Counted from the first letter of the stretch, positions 1 to 9,031 are shown. The stretch: DNA of 21,431 nucleotides from DASSBG01 sp964583865 (GCA_964583865.1 CAZOXZ010000031.1:1-21431), one strand, 5' to 3'. Notes: a model not told the origin generated them from the sequence alone. Translations and numbers: made by a program.

Positions 1-64
1 CGCTCTCAAAATGGCTGTGCCTCGCTCACATGGTTCCTACCGCCCAAGCTCCTAGGGCAGAAGT

Positions 65-1045
65 TCAGGCGCCTTGCCGGTTGGCGTCCTGCTGTGCGGG
101 CCGGATGTATGCGGCGGCGCGCTCCTTCAGCTTGCGGAACTTGCCGGACATCTTGTCCAGTTTGGCTTCCCATTCCGGGTCCGGCTGCTGGCCTTCGACG
201 GTCTTGAAGTACACCTGCATCATGCAGGTCAGGGCGAACGGCTCCAGCAACGTGGCCTTCAGGGCCCAGGCAAACAGCACCGCGAACACGAAGGTTGCCA
301 GCGACAGCGAGCCGGGCAGCAGGTACACCACGGCGGCCGCGGGGATCAGCATCACCAGGAAGATCAGGAAGCTGGCGGCATAGACGATCAGCGCCAGAAA
401 GGCCGCGTTCTTCAGCATGATCTTGTGGTTCTGGCCGTACAGGATCAGCGAGTCCCGCGCCGAGGCCCAGGCGTTGTCGGAATCGGTGCGGATGATTTGC
501 GCCAGGATCAGTTCGTCCACGAAGCCCAGGCTCATGCGCAGGAAGGCCTTGAAGATGGCGCCCAGTTGCTCCACGCCGGGAAGCGGCAGGACCGACATCA
601 CGCCCTCGAACAGGCGGGTCATGCCGCCGATCACGGCCTTGATCAGGCGGTCGATGCCGAACAGCACGGAGGATTGCACGAAGCGGTCCTTGACGATCGC
701 CGTGCCATGCTCGATCTGGGATTTTCCGCCCGGCAGTTCGCGCTCCTCGATCAGTTCCACGAGGACGGCGATGTGCCCGGCTTTCACCAGGTAGAGAATA
801 TATTCGCGCGCCCAGTACATCAGGCCGCCGAACAGGCCGAAACCGATGGCGCCGCCCCAGAAGGTACCCATGGCATGGCCTTCGGCGCCACCGACCGTAC
901 CCACGCCGTAACCGATGCCGGCGCCGATGCCTGTGACGAGGATGTAACCGATGGTGATGGCGGCATACACCACAAGACGCAGGACGAGAAATGGCAATGT
1001 GCGCAGCAACAGCTTGCAGGCCGCACCGATCCTGAAATCCCACAT
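65..1045 (-). CDS. Conserved membrane protein of unknown function
   Basis: I do not recognise the family. The protein is 326 residues from the chosen ATG at 1045, which follows GGGAG by about 9 bases; an upstream in-frame codon at 1075 adds ten residues and has no such site. Hydrophobic stretches lie near residues 10-35, 45-80 (glycine-rich, with GIGAGIGYGVG and GGAIGFGLFGG), about 215-250 and 255-285, so it is probably a polytopic inner-membrane protein with a soluble middle region (about 85-200) and a charged, Lys/Arg-rich C-terminal tail. The layout fits a channel, transporter-like or envelope-shaping protein, but nothing seen fixes a role. It lies 144 bases downstream of fabB on the same strand, so it could share that transcript, although a hairpin lies between them. 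Base composition matches the neighbours. Confidence 0.8.
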   Translation of the reverse strand: MWDFRIGAACKLLLRTLPFLVLRLVVYAAITIGYILVTGIGAGIGYGVGTVGGAEGHAMGTFWGGAIGFGLFGGLMYWAREYILYLVKAGHIAVLVELIEERELPGGKSQIEHGTAIVKDRFVQSSVLFGIDRLIKAVIGGMTRLFEGVMSVLPLPGVEQLGAIFKAFLRMSLGFVDELILAQIIRTDSDNAWASARDSLILYGQNHKIMLKNAAFLALIVYAASFLIFLVMLIPAAAVVYLLPGSLSLATFVFAVLFAWALKATLLEPFALTCMMQVYFKTVEGQQPDPEWEAKLDKMSGKFRKLKERAAAYIRPAQQDANRQGA

Positions 1046-1071
1046 GTTGAACGACTCCCGTGATCTGGCTG

Positions 1072-1089
1072 GCACGGGCGATCCCGTGC
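1072..1089 (-). terminator. Hairpin between fabB and the membrane protein gene
   Basis: A perfect 7-bp inverted repeat (GCACGGG / CCCGTGC) with a 4-base loop lies in the 144-bp gap after fabB and 27 bases before the next start codon. There is no T-run on the minus strand, so it is at best a weak or factor-assisted terminator. It could equally be a processing or 5'-leader hairpin of the membrane protein gene. Confidence 0.35.
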
Positions 1090-1189
1090 TTGTTGCCCAT
1101 GTATACGGTGCCGCGCCAACAAACCGGACATCACGCCGCGGAGAAGCAGGTATTCGCGTTCATGGGCGGCCATTGCCGCGCAGTGGATG

Positions 1190-2398
1190 TCAAACTGCGG
1201 CGAACACCAGGCTGGCATTGGTGCCGCCGAAGCCGAAGCTGTTGGACATCACGGTGCGCAATTTCGCGGCGCGGGTCTGGCGCACGATGGGCGCGCCTTC
1301 GGCTTGCGGATCCAGGTTGTCGATGTTGGCCGAGCCGGCTATGAAGCCCTCGCGCACCATCAACAAGCTGTAGATGGCCTCGTGCACGCCTGTGGCACCC
1401 AGCGAATGGCCGGTCAGGGCCTTGGTGGAAGACAGCGGCGGAATGTCGTCGCCGAAGACCTTGCGGATGGTTTCCAGCTCGATGACGTCGCCACGCGGCG
1501 TGGATGTGCCATGCGTGTTGAGGTAGTCGATGGGTGCGTCGATATTGGCCAGCGCCATGCGCATGCAGCGCTCGGCGCCTTCGCCGCTGGGCGCGACCAT
1601 GTCGGCACCGTCCGAGGTGACGCCGTAGCCAATGAGCTCGCCGTGGATGCGGGCGCCGCGGGCGCGGGCGTGCTCCAGGGATTCCAGCACCAGCATGCCG
1701 CCGCCGCCGGCAATGACAAAGCCGTCGCGATCGCGGTCATACGGCCGGGAGGCTTTTTCGGGCGTGTCGTTGAAATTGCGCGACAGGGCTTTCATGGCAT
1801 CGAACTGGGCGCTCATGCCCCAGTGCTCTTCCTCGCCGCCGCCGGCGAACATGATGTCATGGGTGCCGTTGCGGATCTGTTCGGCGGCCGCGCCGATGCA
1901 ATGCGCAGAGGTGGCGCAAGCGGCCGAGATGGAATAGCTCATGCCGAGGATGCCGAAGGCCGTGGCCAGGGCAGCCGAGACCGTCGAGCACATGGTGCGC
2001 GGCACCATGAACGGGCCGACCTTGCGCAGGCCTTTCTCGCGCAGCAGATCGGCCGTATCCACCTGCCAGCGCGAGGAACCACCACCGGAGCCGGCAATGA
2101 CGCCGATACGCGGGTTGCACACCTGGTCCTCGTCCAGCCCGGCATCGGCGATGGCCGAGCGCATGGCGACGTAGCTGTAGGCCGCCGCATCGCCCATGAA
2201 ACGGCGCAGGCGGCGATTGATGACGGCATCCAGGTCGATATCCGGCAAGCCGGCAACCTGGCTGCGCAGGCCGTGCGCAGCATACTCGGGCATGGCACGG
2301 ATGCCGCTGTGCATGTGCTGCAGGGCCTCGGTCACGCTTTCCAGCGTGTTGCCCAGGCAGGACACCACGCCCATGCCGGTGACGACGACGCGGTTCAC
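1190..2398 (-). CDS. fabB: 3-oxoacyl-ACP synthase I (KAS I)
   Basis: Condenses malonyl-ACP with acyl-ACP and is the elongation enzyme specific for the unsaturated branch of type II fatty acid synthesis in the cytoplasm. The 402-residue protein is the usual KAS I length and closely follows E. coli FabB: active-site Cys161 in SAACATSAHCIG, His296 in NTHGTSTP, Lys326 and His331 in STKALTGHSLGA, and the C-terminal NSFGFGGTNAS loop. The start is a GTG at 2398, one base after the fabA stop codon; its first residues VNRVVVTGMG match the family N-terminus, whereas the longer frame reads back through the end of fabA and is not credible. Coupling to fabA is the standard arrangement for organisms making unsaturated fatty acids anaerobically. 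High confidence. Confidence 0.97.
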   Translation of the reverse strand: MNRVVVTGMGVVSCLGNTLESVTEALQHMHSGIRAMPEYAAHGLRSQVAGLPDIDLDAVINRRLRRFMGDAAAYSYVAMRSAIADAGLDEDQVCNPRIGVIAGSGGGSSRWQVDTADLLREKGLRKVGPFMVPRTMCSTVSAALATAFGILGMSYSISAACATSAHCIGAAAEQIRNGTHDIMFAGGGEEEHWGMSAQFDAMKALSRNFNDTPEKASRPYDRDRDGFVIAGGGGMLVLESLEHARARGARIHGELIGYGVTSDGADMVAPSGEGAERCMRMALANIDAPIDYLNTHGTSTPRGDVIELETIRKVFGDDIPPLSSTKALTGHSLGATGVHEAIYSLLMVREGFIAGSANIDNLDPQAEGAPIVRQTRAAKLRTVMSNSFGFGGTNASLVFAAV

Positions 2399-2399
2399 G

Positions 2400-2978
2400 T
2401 CAAAAACCCTCCAGGGACTGGAACAGGCCAACCCGCATGTTGCGTGCGCTGTAGATGGGTTTGTCGTCGACGAAGGTCGTGCCATCGGCGATCACCAGCG
2501 GCAGCTTGCCGCTGCGCATCACGCGGCGCACGTCGATCTGGTAGCGCACCAGCGTGGCATGCGGCAGGATCTGGCCGGTGAATTTCACCTCGCCGACGCC
2601 CAGCGCGCGGCCGCGACCGGGCAGGCCCAGCCAGGGCAGGAAAAAGCCGGCAAGCTGCCACATGGCATCCAGGCCAAGGCAGCCCGGCATCACCGGATCG
2701 CCGGCGAAATGACAGTCGAAGAACCACAGGTCCGGGTGGATGTCCAGCTCGGCCTCGATGTAGCCCTTGTCGTGCGAGCCGCCGTCTTCGGTGATGCACG
2801 TGATGCGGTCGAACATCAGCATCGGCGGGCTGGGCAGGCGCGCGTTTTCGGGGCCGAACATCTTGCCCGCCGCGCACGCCAGGATGGCCTCGCGGTCGAG
2901 GCGATCAGGCCGCCCGCTGGCGGATTCGGATACAGGGCTGCTGGCCGCAGGGCCTTGCCGGGTTTCTGAATGATGCAT
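2400..2978 (-). CDS. fabA: 3-hydroxydecanoyl-ACP dehydratase/isomerase
   Basis: Dehydrates 3-hydroxydecanoyl-ACP and isomerises trans-2- to cis-3-decenoyl-ACP, the branch point for unsaturated fatty acids; FabB elongates the product. The catalytic pair is visible as His90 (WFFDCHFAGDPVMPG) and Asp104 (LGLDAMWQL), and the GRALGVGEVKFTGQ strand is nearly identical to the E. coli enzyme. At 192 residues it is about 20 longer than E. coli FabA: a Ser/Arg-rich N-terminal tail precedes the conserved core, which begins near residue 28. I chose the ATG at 2978, with AGG upstream, over the in-frame TTG at 3002. A small ACAAC-CT-GTTGT dyad sits immediately upstream of that start. First gene of the fabA-fabB pair. 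Confidence 0.96.
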   Translation of the reverse strand: MHHSETRQGPAASSPVSESASGRPDRLDREAILACAAGKMFGPENARLPSPPMLMFDRITCITEDGGSHDKGYIEAELDIHPDLWFFDCHFAGDPVMPGCLGLDAMWQLAGFFLPWLGLPGRGRALGVGEVKFTGQILPHATLVRYQIDVRRVMRSGKLPLVIADGTTFVDDKPIYSARNMRVGLFQSLEGF

Positions 2979-3029
2979 GGACAACCTGTTGTGGATGCGC
3001 AAGCAGCACGCGCGCGTTGGTGGCCCGAC

Positions 3030-4286
3030 TCATGTCGGGGCAGGGCCATGGCCTGGGCGCGGGCGCAAGACACTTGCCAGTTTGCGCGCATGGTGCCATG
3101 GCGTAGGCCCACGATTGCTGTCGTCCACCACGGCTGCCGCCAAGGCACGCCGCAGCGGGGGCACCCGCCGGCCAGTGCCAATGATCGCATGGCGCAGCGG
3201 TTGGATAAAGTGCCGTTTGCTGGTGAACAGATCCACGACCGTGCGGGTGCCGGCAAACAGGGGCAGTCCGGTCATGCGCTGACGGCGCTGGTAGCGTGCC
3301 AGGAACGCCGGATCGGCGGGATCACGGCCGCGATCCACGGCATCGCCCACGGCGCTTGCCAGATGCTCGACGCTGGCCAGGCCGAGGTTGAAACCATGGG
3401 CCGTGACCGGGTGCATGCCGATGGCGGCGTCGCCAGCCAGCGCGAAGCGCTCGCCCGTGAAGCGGTGTGCCCAGGTGCCCACCAGGGGATAGGTGTGGAC
3501 CGTGCTGGCGCGCTCCAGCGGTCCCAGACGGCCCTCGTAGCGGCGGGTCATGTCGGCCTCGAAGTCCTGCTGTGACATCTCGCGCAGCGCGGCTGCTTCG
3601 CCTTCGGCAACGGTGAGGACAGTCGAGGACAGGTGTTCGCCCAGCGGCAGCAGGGCGCGAGTGAAGCCGTCGCCAAACCATTCCCAGGCCTCGCCGTCAT
3701 TGCGGTATTCCGGGTGGCGCATGCGGCACAGCAGCATGGTCTGGCCGAAGTCATGCATGTGGGTGGTAATGCCCATTTGCCGGCGCATGGCCGAAAAGCG
3801 GCTGTCGGCGGCCACCATCAGGGCCGCTTCGAGGTGGCGCTCGTCGTCGAGATCGGCCCAGGCATGATCCGCCGTGCTGCCGATGCCCTTGACGGCCACA
3901 CCGGTGTGCACGTGGATGCCGGGGGTTTCGTTCACGGCTTCCCAGGCGGCCTTGCGGATATGGCAGTTGGATACCAGGGTGCCCAGCCGGTCCTTGCCGA
4001 AGCTCATGCCCTCGACCAGAAAGCCTCGGTCGCCGCGATCCATGATGCGCGCCTGGCGCAGCGGCGCCTTGTTTTCCGGTGCGATGCGTGACCATACGCC
4101 CAGCTCGCGCAGCAAGCGCATCGAGGCATGGTTCAAGGCGACCTCGCGGCCGTCGAAAGCCGGCTCTGCGAGGAGCTTTTCATCCTGGCGCTCGATGACA
4201 TCGACTTCCAACCCGCGCCGGGCCAGGGCCAGGGACAGGCACAGGCCGGCGGGGCCCGCACCGATGATGATGGCGTGCTTGGACAT
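3030..4286 (-). CDS. UbiH/VisC-family FAD-dependent monooxygenase, probably ubiquinone-ring hydroxylase
   Basis: A class A flavoprotein monooxygenase of 418 residues. It shows the N-terminal dinucleotide-binding motif IIGAGPAGL (residues 7-15), the mid-protein DG-type motif around Asp161 (AADSRFSAMRRQMG), and the second FAD motif ALAGDAAIGMHPVTAHGFN (residues 282-300). These place it in the UbiH/UbiF/UbiL/UbiM/Coq6 group that hydroxylates the ubiquinone ring using NAD(P)H and O2. The TAHGFNLGL ending of the GD motif reminds me of UbiM-type, relaxed-specificity hydroxylases, but I cannot separate subfamilies by eye, so no symbol is given. The ATG at 4286 follows GGAG by 8 bases. It lies upstream of fabA on the same strand with a 51-base gap and may be cotranscribed. 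An aromatic hydroxylase of another pathway is the main alternative. Confidence 0.85.
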   Translation of the reverse strand: MSKHAIIIGAGPAGLCLSLALARRGLEVDVIERQDEKLLAEPAFDGREVALNHASMRLLRELGVWSRIAPENKAPLRQARIMDRGDRGFLVEGMSFGKDRLGTLVSNCHIRKAAWEAVNETPGIHVHTGVAVKGIGSTADHAWADLDDERHLEAALMVAADSRFSAMRRQMGITTHMHDFGQTMLLCRMRHPEYRNDGEAWEWFGDGFTRALLPLGEHLSSTVLTVAEGEAAALREMSQQDFEADMTRRYEGRLGPLERASTVHTYPLVGTWAHRFTGERFALAGDAAIGMHPVTAHGFNLGLASVEHLASAVGDAVDRGRDPADPAFLARYQRRQRMTGLPLFAGTRTVVDLFTSKRHFIQPLRHAIIGTGRRVPPLRRALAAAVVDDSNRGPTPWHHARKLASVLRPRPGHGPAPT

Positions 4287-4349
4287 GCTCGTGCTCCGGT
4301 GGTCACAGCGACATTGCTGAACCGGCGATGCTACCGGCAGCGGCCATGG

Positions 4350-4883
<534 letters not shown>

Positions 4884-4948
4884 TGCGTGTTCCAGGGTTT
4901 CAGACGTGGGCTGTCTGGCATACTGCGGCCCTGTCTTCCGGAGCCACC
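4884..4948. promoter_or_regulatory. Divergent spacer between the macrodomain gene and waaA
   Basis: This 65-bp gap must hold the waaA translation signal (GGAG five bases before the GTG) and probably promoters for both directions. A 5-bp dyad CAGAC-N7-GTCTG lies at 4901-4917, and a weak -10-like CATACT follows it for waaA. No good -35 is visible, so this is only an indication. Confidence 0.3.
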
Positions 4949-6274
4949 GTGTTCAAGCGCCTACTCTACACCCTGGTGATGTACCTCGGCACACCGCTGA
5001 TCCTGTACCGTCTGGCGGCTCGTGGCCTGCGCTACCGGGATTATTTCGCGCGCTGGCGTGAGCGCTTCGGCTTCTTCCCGGATCCGGGCCTGCGTAACAG
5101 CATCTGGATTCATGCCGTGTCCGTGGGCGAGGTCAATGCGGCCGAGCCGCTGATCGAAGCCCTAATGGCGCGCCATGCCGACCGTCCGTTCGTGGTGACC
5201 ACCATTACGCCGACCGGCTCGGAGCGGGTGCAACACCTTTTCGGGGACCGCGTTTTTCACGTCTATCTGCCGTACGATCTGCCGGCTTCGGTGCGTCGGT
5301 TTCTCAACCGCGTGCGGCCGCGCATGGCGGTCATCCTGGAAACCGAGATCTGGCCCAACCTGTATTTCGAGTGCGACCGACGCGACATTCCGCTGGTGAT
5401 CGTCAACGGTCGGCTGTCCGAGCGCTCCCTGCGCGGTTACCGGCCGGTCTGGTCGCTGGCGCGCAGCGCCCTGCGGCGGGCGTATGCCATTGCCGCGCAG
5501 TCACACGCTGACGCGCGGCGCTTCCAGATGCTGGGTGCCGAGCCCGAGCGCATCACCATTGCCGGCAACCTGAAGTTCGACATGAGCGTGGCGGCACAAT
5601 GGCGCAGCGAAGGCCGCGCGCGTCGCGAGGCCTGGGGCCGGGCGCGGCCGGTGTGGATTGCAGCCAGCACGCATGAAGGCGAGGAGTTGCTCGTGTTGCG
5701 CGCGCACATGGAAGTCCTCAAGCGCTTTCCCGATGCCCTGCTGTTGATTGCGCCGCGCCATCCGGAACGCTTTCGCGCCGTCGAGCAGGCCGCCCGTCAT
5801 CTCGGACTTGCCGTTGGCACGCGCACCGTGGACCGGACGCCGGCCCAGCAGATGCAATGCTTCGTCATCGACACGATGGGTGAGTTGATGGCGTATTTCG
5901 CCACCGTGGACGTGGCGTTCGTGGCTGGCAGCCTGGTACCCATCGGCGGGCACAATGTGCTGGAGCCGGCCGCGCTTGCCAAGCCTGTGCTGGTGGGCCC
6001 GCTGACGTTCAACTTTGCCGAGATTACGCGCACGCTGGTGCGTGGCGGCGGGGCTGTGCGATTGCACGGCGAGGCCGAGACCGGCGCACGCGTCATTGAG
6101 CTGCTGGCCGACCCTGCTCGCGCGCAGCGCATGGGGCGGGCAGCGCGCAAGGTCTTCGAACGCGAACGCGGTGCGGTTGACCGCATCATGCACAAGCTCG
6201 ACGAGGTGTATCTGCAGACTGACCGGCAGCGAACCGTAAAGTCACCGGTTCGGGGTTCCGGTGCCGACGAATGA
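4949..6274 (+). CDS. waaA: 3-deoxy-D-manno-octulosonic acid (Kdo) transferase
   Basis: Adds Kdo from CMP-Kdo to lipid IVA at the inner face of the cytoplasmic membrane, an essential step of LPS core synthesis. The 441-residue protein has an N-terminal membrane anchor (LLYTLVMYLGTPLILYRL, residues 5-22), the catalytic glutamate in IHAVSVGEVNAAEPLI (Glu61), the NGRLSERS segment of the acceptor lobe, and the C-terminal CMP-Kdo-binding features IAPRHPERF and GGHNVLEPAALAKPVLVGP. I start it at the GTG at 4949, preceded by GGAG; the frame stays open upstream to 4883 but overlaps the divergent macrodomain start. It converges on tolC with only 21 bases between stop codons. Whether it adds one or two Kdo units cannot be judged here. 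Confidence 0.96.
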   Translation: MFKRLLYTLVMYLGTPLILYRLAARGLRYRDYFARWRERFGFFPDPGLRNSIWIHAVSVGEVNAAEPLIEALMARHADRPFVVTTITPTGSERVQHLFGDRVFHVYLPYDLPASVRRFLNRVRPRMAVILETEIWPNLYFECDRRDIPLVIVNGRLSERSLRGYRPVWSLARSALRRAYAIAAQSHADARRFQMLGAEPERITIAGNLKFDMSVAAQWRSEGRARREAWGRARPVWIAASTHEGEELLVLRAHMEVLKRFPDALLLIAPRHPERFRAVEQAARHLGLAVGTRTVDRTPAQQMQCFVIDTMGELMAYFATVDVAFVAGSLVPIGGHNVLEPAALAKPVLVGPLTFNFAEITRTLVRGGGAVRLHGEAETGARVIELLADPARAQRMGRAARKVFERERGAVDRIMHKLDEVYLQTDRQRTVKSPVRGSGADE

Positions 6275-6286
6275 TCGCGGCACCGG
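6258..6286. terminator. Shared hairpin between convergent waaA and tolC
   Basis: A perfect 9-bp inverted repeat (CCGGTGCCG / CGGCACCGG) with an 11-base loop spans the waaA stop codon and ends ten bases before the tolC stop. Its position between convergent genes suits a bidirectional terminator, though neither side carries a strong T-run. Confidence 0.45.
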
Positions 6287-6295
6287 GTCGCGGTT

Positions 6296-7708
6296 TCACT
6301 CGATCGGGTCGGAAGCCACCAGCAGGTTGTTGACGGCCACCAGATCGTCGTAACTGATGGTTCCTGCCGATTGCTTCAGCAACAGCTTGTTGAGGATGAA
6401 CTGGTGGCGTGCCTCGGAGTAGGCACTACGGGCCTGGAACAGCTGCTGTTGCACGTTCAACACGTCGATGATGTTGCGCGTGCCGACCTCGTAGCCAGCC
6501 TGGGTTGCCTCCAGGGCGCTATTGGCCGAGATGACGGCCTGCTTGCGGGCCTCGACCTCGCTGATGCCGGCAATGACCGAACGGTAGGCATTGCGCGTGG
6601 TCAGCTTGATCTGGCGCTTCTGTTCCTCGAGCGTGTAGCGTGCCAGCTCGCGCCGCTGGATCGACTGACGCACCCTGGAACGGGTGGCCCCGCCGCTGAA
6701 AATCGGGATGGTCAACGTCAGGCCGATGCTGGTGTTTTCCATGTCGCTGTTGCTGTGAAACGGCATACCCGGAGCGGCGTACAGGTCGTCGCCCCAGCTC
6801 GGGCTGTGACTGTAGTTCAGGCTGGCACCCAAGGTCGGCAGACGTGCCGAACGGGCCACTGTGACACCTTTCTCCGCGGCTTCCAGCTGGTGGCGCTGGG
6901 CCAGTACGCGCGGGTTCTGCTGCAAGGCCTGTTCGACCCACGCCTGCTGGTTGTCGGGCGAAGGCGGCGCCATGGGCAGGTCTTCGCGCAACACTTCCAG
7001 GTTGCGTGGCGCCTTGCCGGTGATCTGCGCCAGAACCTCGCGGGCATCATCCAGCGCGTTCTGTGCCTGGATGACGTTGGCGGTGGCCGCATCGTGGTTG
7101 GCCTTGGCTTCGTTGACGTCGGTGATGGCCGACAGGCCGACATCGTAGCGCTGTTGCGCCTGGTCAAGCTGCTTGGCCAGGGCCTTCTCGCGCGCCTTGG
7201 CGAAATTCAGCTGGTCCTCGGCGCCCAGTACCCCGAAATACGCCTTGGACACGCGGATGATGAGGTTCTGCTGCGCAGCGCGAAACAACTCATCCTGGGC
7301 ATCGGAACGGGCGTGGCTGCTTTTCAGGTTGGCGTACTTGCCGAAGTCGAACAACGACTGCGACAGGCTGGCTTGGAAATTGGTGCCGAAGCCCTCGTTG
7401 GCGCTGCGGCTGGTGAAGACGTCGAAGGTTCCCGGACTGACTTCTGTCGGCGCCGTGTTGCGCCGGTGCGTGCGACTGCGGCTGTAGCTGTAACTGGCCG
7501 ACAGCTGCGGCAGCAGCTGCGCGCGCGCCTGGGCCACGTCTTCTTCTGCAATGAGGTCCTGAGCCTGCGCCTGCGCCAGGACCGGGTCCGATTGCCGCGC
7601 CTGCTGGTAGGCGTCGATGAGATTCTCGGCGGACGCGGGCATGCTGCCTGCGGCCAACAAACATGCGCCAAGGGCAAGTCCGGCAATGTGCCTGGATGTG
7701 ATGTTCAT
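6296..7708 (-). CDS. tolC: TolC-family outer-membrane efflux channel
   Basis: Forms the trimeric outer-membrane and periplasmic tunnel used by RND/MFS/ABC efflux pumps and type I secretion. The 470-residue precursor starts at the ATG at 7708, after AAGGA, and opens with a signal peptide (MNITSRHIAGLALGACLLAAG, cleavage probably after ASA near residue 27). The mature protein begins ENLIDAYQQARQSDPVLAQAQAQ, the typical first helix, and shows the duplicated layout of coiled-coil helices and beta segments: LSQSLFDFGKY in the first half and LTLTIPIFSGGATRSRVRQS in the second, plus GYEVGTRNIIDVLNVQQQLFQARSAY near the C-terminus. The length is slightly below E. coli TolC (493). It follows the pcm-like gene by 37 bases. 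Longer upstream frames run into that gap and are not used. Confidence 0.95.
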   Translation of the reverse strand: MNITSRHIAGLALGACLLAAGSMPASAENLIDAYQQARQSDPVLAQAQAQDLIAEEDVAQARAQLLPQLSASYSYSRSRTHRRNTAPTEVSPGTFDVFTSRSANEGFGTNFQASLSQSLFDFGKYANLKSSHARSDAQDELFRAAQQNLIIRVSKAYFGVLGAEDQLNFAKAREKALAKQLDQAQQRYDVGLSAITDVNEAKANHDAATANVIQAQNALDDAREVLAQITGKAPRNLEVLREDLPMAPPSPDNQQAWVEQALQQNPRVLAQRHQLEAAEKGVTVARSARLPTLGASLNYSHSPSWGDDLYAAPGMPFHSNSDMENTSIGLTLTIPIFSGGATRSRVRQSIQRRELARYTLEEQKRQIKLTTRNAYRSVIAGISEVEARKQAVISANSALEATQAGYEVGTRNIIDVLNVQQQLFQARSAYSEARHQFILNKLLLKQSAGTISYDDLVAVNNLLVASDPIE

Positions 7709-7730
7709 GGGTTGGATCCTTGCTGCGGCA

Positions 7731-7750
7731 CCTGATGCGACCACATCAGG
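7731..7750 (-). promoter_or_regulatory. Inverted repeat in the pcm-like/tolC junction
   Basis: A perfect 7-bp repeat (CCTGATG / CATCAGG) with a 6-base spacer covers the stop codon of the pcm-like gene and ends 23 bases before the tolC ATG. With no T-run it reads as an intercistronic RNA hairpin or a dyad operator for tolC rather than a terminator. Confidence 0.4.
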
Positions 7751-8408
7751 CGGTGTAGTCCGGCGCGGGGCCGGCGTGTTCGAGATACGGTGCACGGGTG
7801 TCGAAGATGCTTTCGCGGCCCACGATGCCGACTCCGGAAGCATGCAGCACGGAAGCCTGCATGATGGGCAGTTGCCCATGGATGACGAACAGGCGCCCAC
7901 CCGGACGCAGCCAGTCATGCCAGCGTTCGGGGATTCTGGCGACCGCACCCGTGACCGCGATGGCATCGAAGTGTCGGTCCGGATGCCACTCGTGCACGGC
8001 TTCGCCGGTCACCAGAGTGACGTTGTTGTCGCAATCGAGCTCGCGCAAGCGACCACCGGCTGCCTGTGTGAATGATTCACGGATGTCGATGCTTGTCACA
8101 TGCGCGCTCATGCGGGAAAGGCAGGCCGTGATGAAGCCGCTGCCGGTGCCGATTTCCAGTACCGTGTCGTCCGGTTTGAGCTCCAGTGCCTGCAGCATGC
8201 GGCCTTCCACGACCGGCGGCAGCATGCACTGGCCGTCGCCCAACGGCAACGGCATGTCGGCATACGCCATGCTGCGCCAGGCTTCGGGAGCAAAACGCTC
8301 CCGTGGCAGGTTGGCCAGCGTATCCAGGACACGCTTGTCGACCACATCCCAGCCACGAATCTGGTTGTTGACCATGTTGCTGTGTGCGAGCGTGCTTGCA
8401 GCTGTCAT
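7746..8408 (-). CDS. Protein-L-isoaspartate O-methyltransferase-like protein
   Basis: A SAM-dependent methyltransferase of the PCMT family, 220 residues from the ATG at 8408; an in-frame upstream start at 8456 adds 16 residues but AAGG lies just before 8408. The N-terminal helix region (MVNNQIRGWDVVDKRVLDTLANLPRERF) is typical of PCMT, SAM motif I is TVLEIGTGSGFITACLS (residues 82-98), and the later strands ITGAVARIPERWHDWLRPGGRLFVIHG match PCMT motifs. The usual YGQTIS segment before motif I is replaced by GDGQCMLPPVVEGRM, so this is a divergent member and true isoaspartyl repair activity is uncertain. The gene sits directly upstream of tolC, an arrangement I associate with Xanthomonadales. 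About 199 bases with no gene lie upstream of it (8409-8607) and should contain its promoter; I saw no clear site there. Confidence 0.85.
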   Translation of the reverse strand: MTAASTLAHSNMVNNQIRGWDVVDKRVLDTLANLPRERFAPEAWRSMAYADMPLPLGDGQCMLPPVVEGRMLQALELKPDDTVLEIGTGSGFITACLSRMSAHVTSIDIRESFTQAAGGRLRELDCDNNVTLVTGEAVHEWHPDRHFDAIAVTGAVARIPERWHDWLRPGGRLFVIHGQLPIMQASVLHASGVGIVGRESIFDTRAPYLEHAGPAPDYTA

Positions 8409-8607
8409 CGGGTTACCTTTGTTCGCTTTCCGAAAAGCAGGCACTTTAACCTGCATTCACCATCAGGGCGACTGCCGGACCGTTGCCTGCGGAGCCGTTT
8501 GCCGTGGTGGCGAGGCTCGTCAGTCGGGAGTGTCGCGGGTGGGAACATCATTGCCTGCCGCGGGCCGACTGCCCAGTGCCGGAAGTCACCATCGCGACCG
8601 GGAGACG

Positions 8608-8952
8608 TCAGACACGCCCGACAGAGAAGACAGGGTCGGCAACATGCACGGCGCACGGCGGGTTGACGCTGGTGTCACGCGGACGGCTGCGGCCGCCCAG
8701 ATGTGCTGTCAGACGCTCGATCCGCGCGGCCATGGCCGTGTCGCCGTTGTCGCGTGCTGCGCGGTCAAGAATCCTCAACCACGACAGCAGCTGGCGGTAC
8801 TCACCGGCGGACAGTGATTGCAGGGCGTGGCGGGTGGCGGCCACGGACGCCGTACCACCGGGGCGCTGGTCGAGCCACTGCGCCAACGCACGCTGGCAAC
8901 CCTTGTAGGGCTGGCTGAACGGAGGAACGGGCATGGCAAGTTGATCGGGCAT
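8608..8952 (-). CDS. Small hypothetical protein divergent from the TetR regulator
   Basis: A possible 114-residue protein (MPDQLAMPVPPFSQPYKG...). The middle is helical and amphipathic (WLDQRPGGTASVAATRHALQSLSAGEYRQLLSWLRILDRAARDNGDTAMAARIERLTAHL), with no signal peptide or membrane segment, and I recognise no domain. The ATG at 8952 lacks a strong ribosome-binding site. In favour: sensible amino-acid composition, GC-rich third positions, and a divergent position next to tetR across a shared dyad. Against: a weak start and no family. If real, it could be a target of the TetR protein. Confidence 0.45.
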   Translation of the reverse strand: MPDQLAMPVPPFSQPYKGCQRALAQWLDQRPGGTASVAATRHALQSLSAGEYRQLLSWLRILDRAARDNGDTAMAARIERLTAHLGGRSRPRDTSVNPPCAVHVADPVFSVGRV

Positions 8953-8965
8953 CGGGAGACATCCA

Positions 8966-8995
8966 TTGGCCAATAAATATACTGTGGCGTATAAT
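8966..8995 (+). promoter_or_regulatory. Putative promoter and TetR-type operator for the regulator gene
   Basis: An exact TATAAT at 8990-8995 has TTGGCC 18 bases upstream as a fair -35. Overlapping it is the dyad TATAC-TGTGGC-GTATA (8978-8993) with perfect 5-bp arms, the size expected for TetR-family operators. It is AT-rich in an otherwise GC-rich stretch and lies between two divergent starts. Autorepression by the downstream TetR protein is the simplest reading. Confidence 0.55.
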
Positions 8996-9031
8996 AATCG
9001 TTTCCCAGCTGAATGTGAAGTAATCGCGACG

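Noticed and set aside
1187..2581. Long plus-strand open frame of 464 codons opposite fabB
   Set aside because: Antisense shadow of fabB and the end of fabA; composition is Gly/His/Arg-rich without any domain, as expected from GC-rich codon bias.
2979..2995. ACAAC-CT-GTTGT dyad at the fabA start as a FabR-type operator
   Set aside because: It does not match the FabR or FadR sequences I know, and 5-bp dyads of this kind are expected by chance.
6371..7735. 454-codon plus-strand open frame opposite tolC
   Set aside because: Antisense shadow of a clear tolC gene, low-complexity and without family features.
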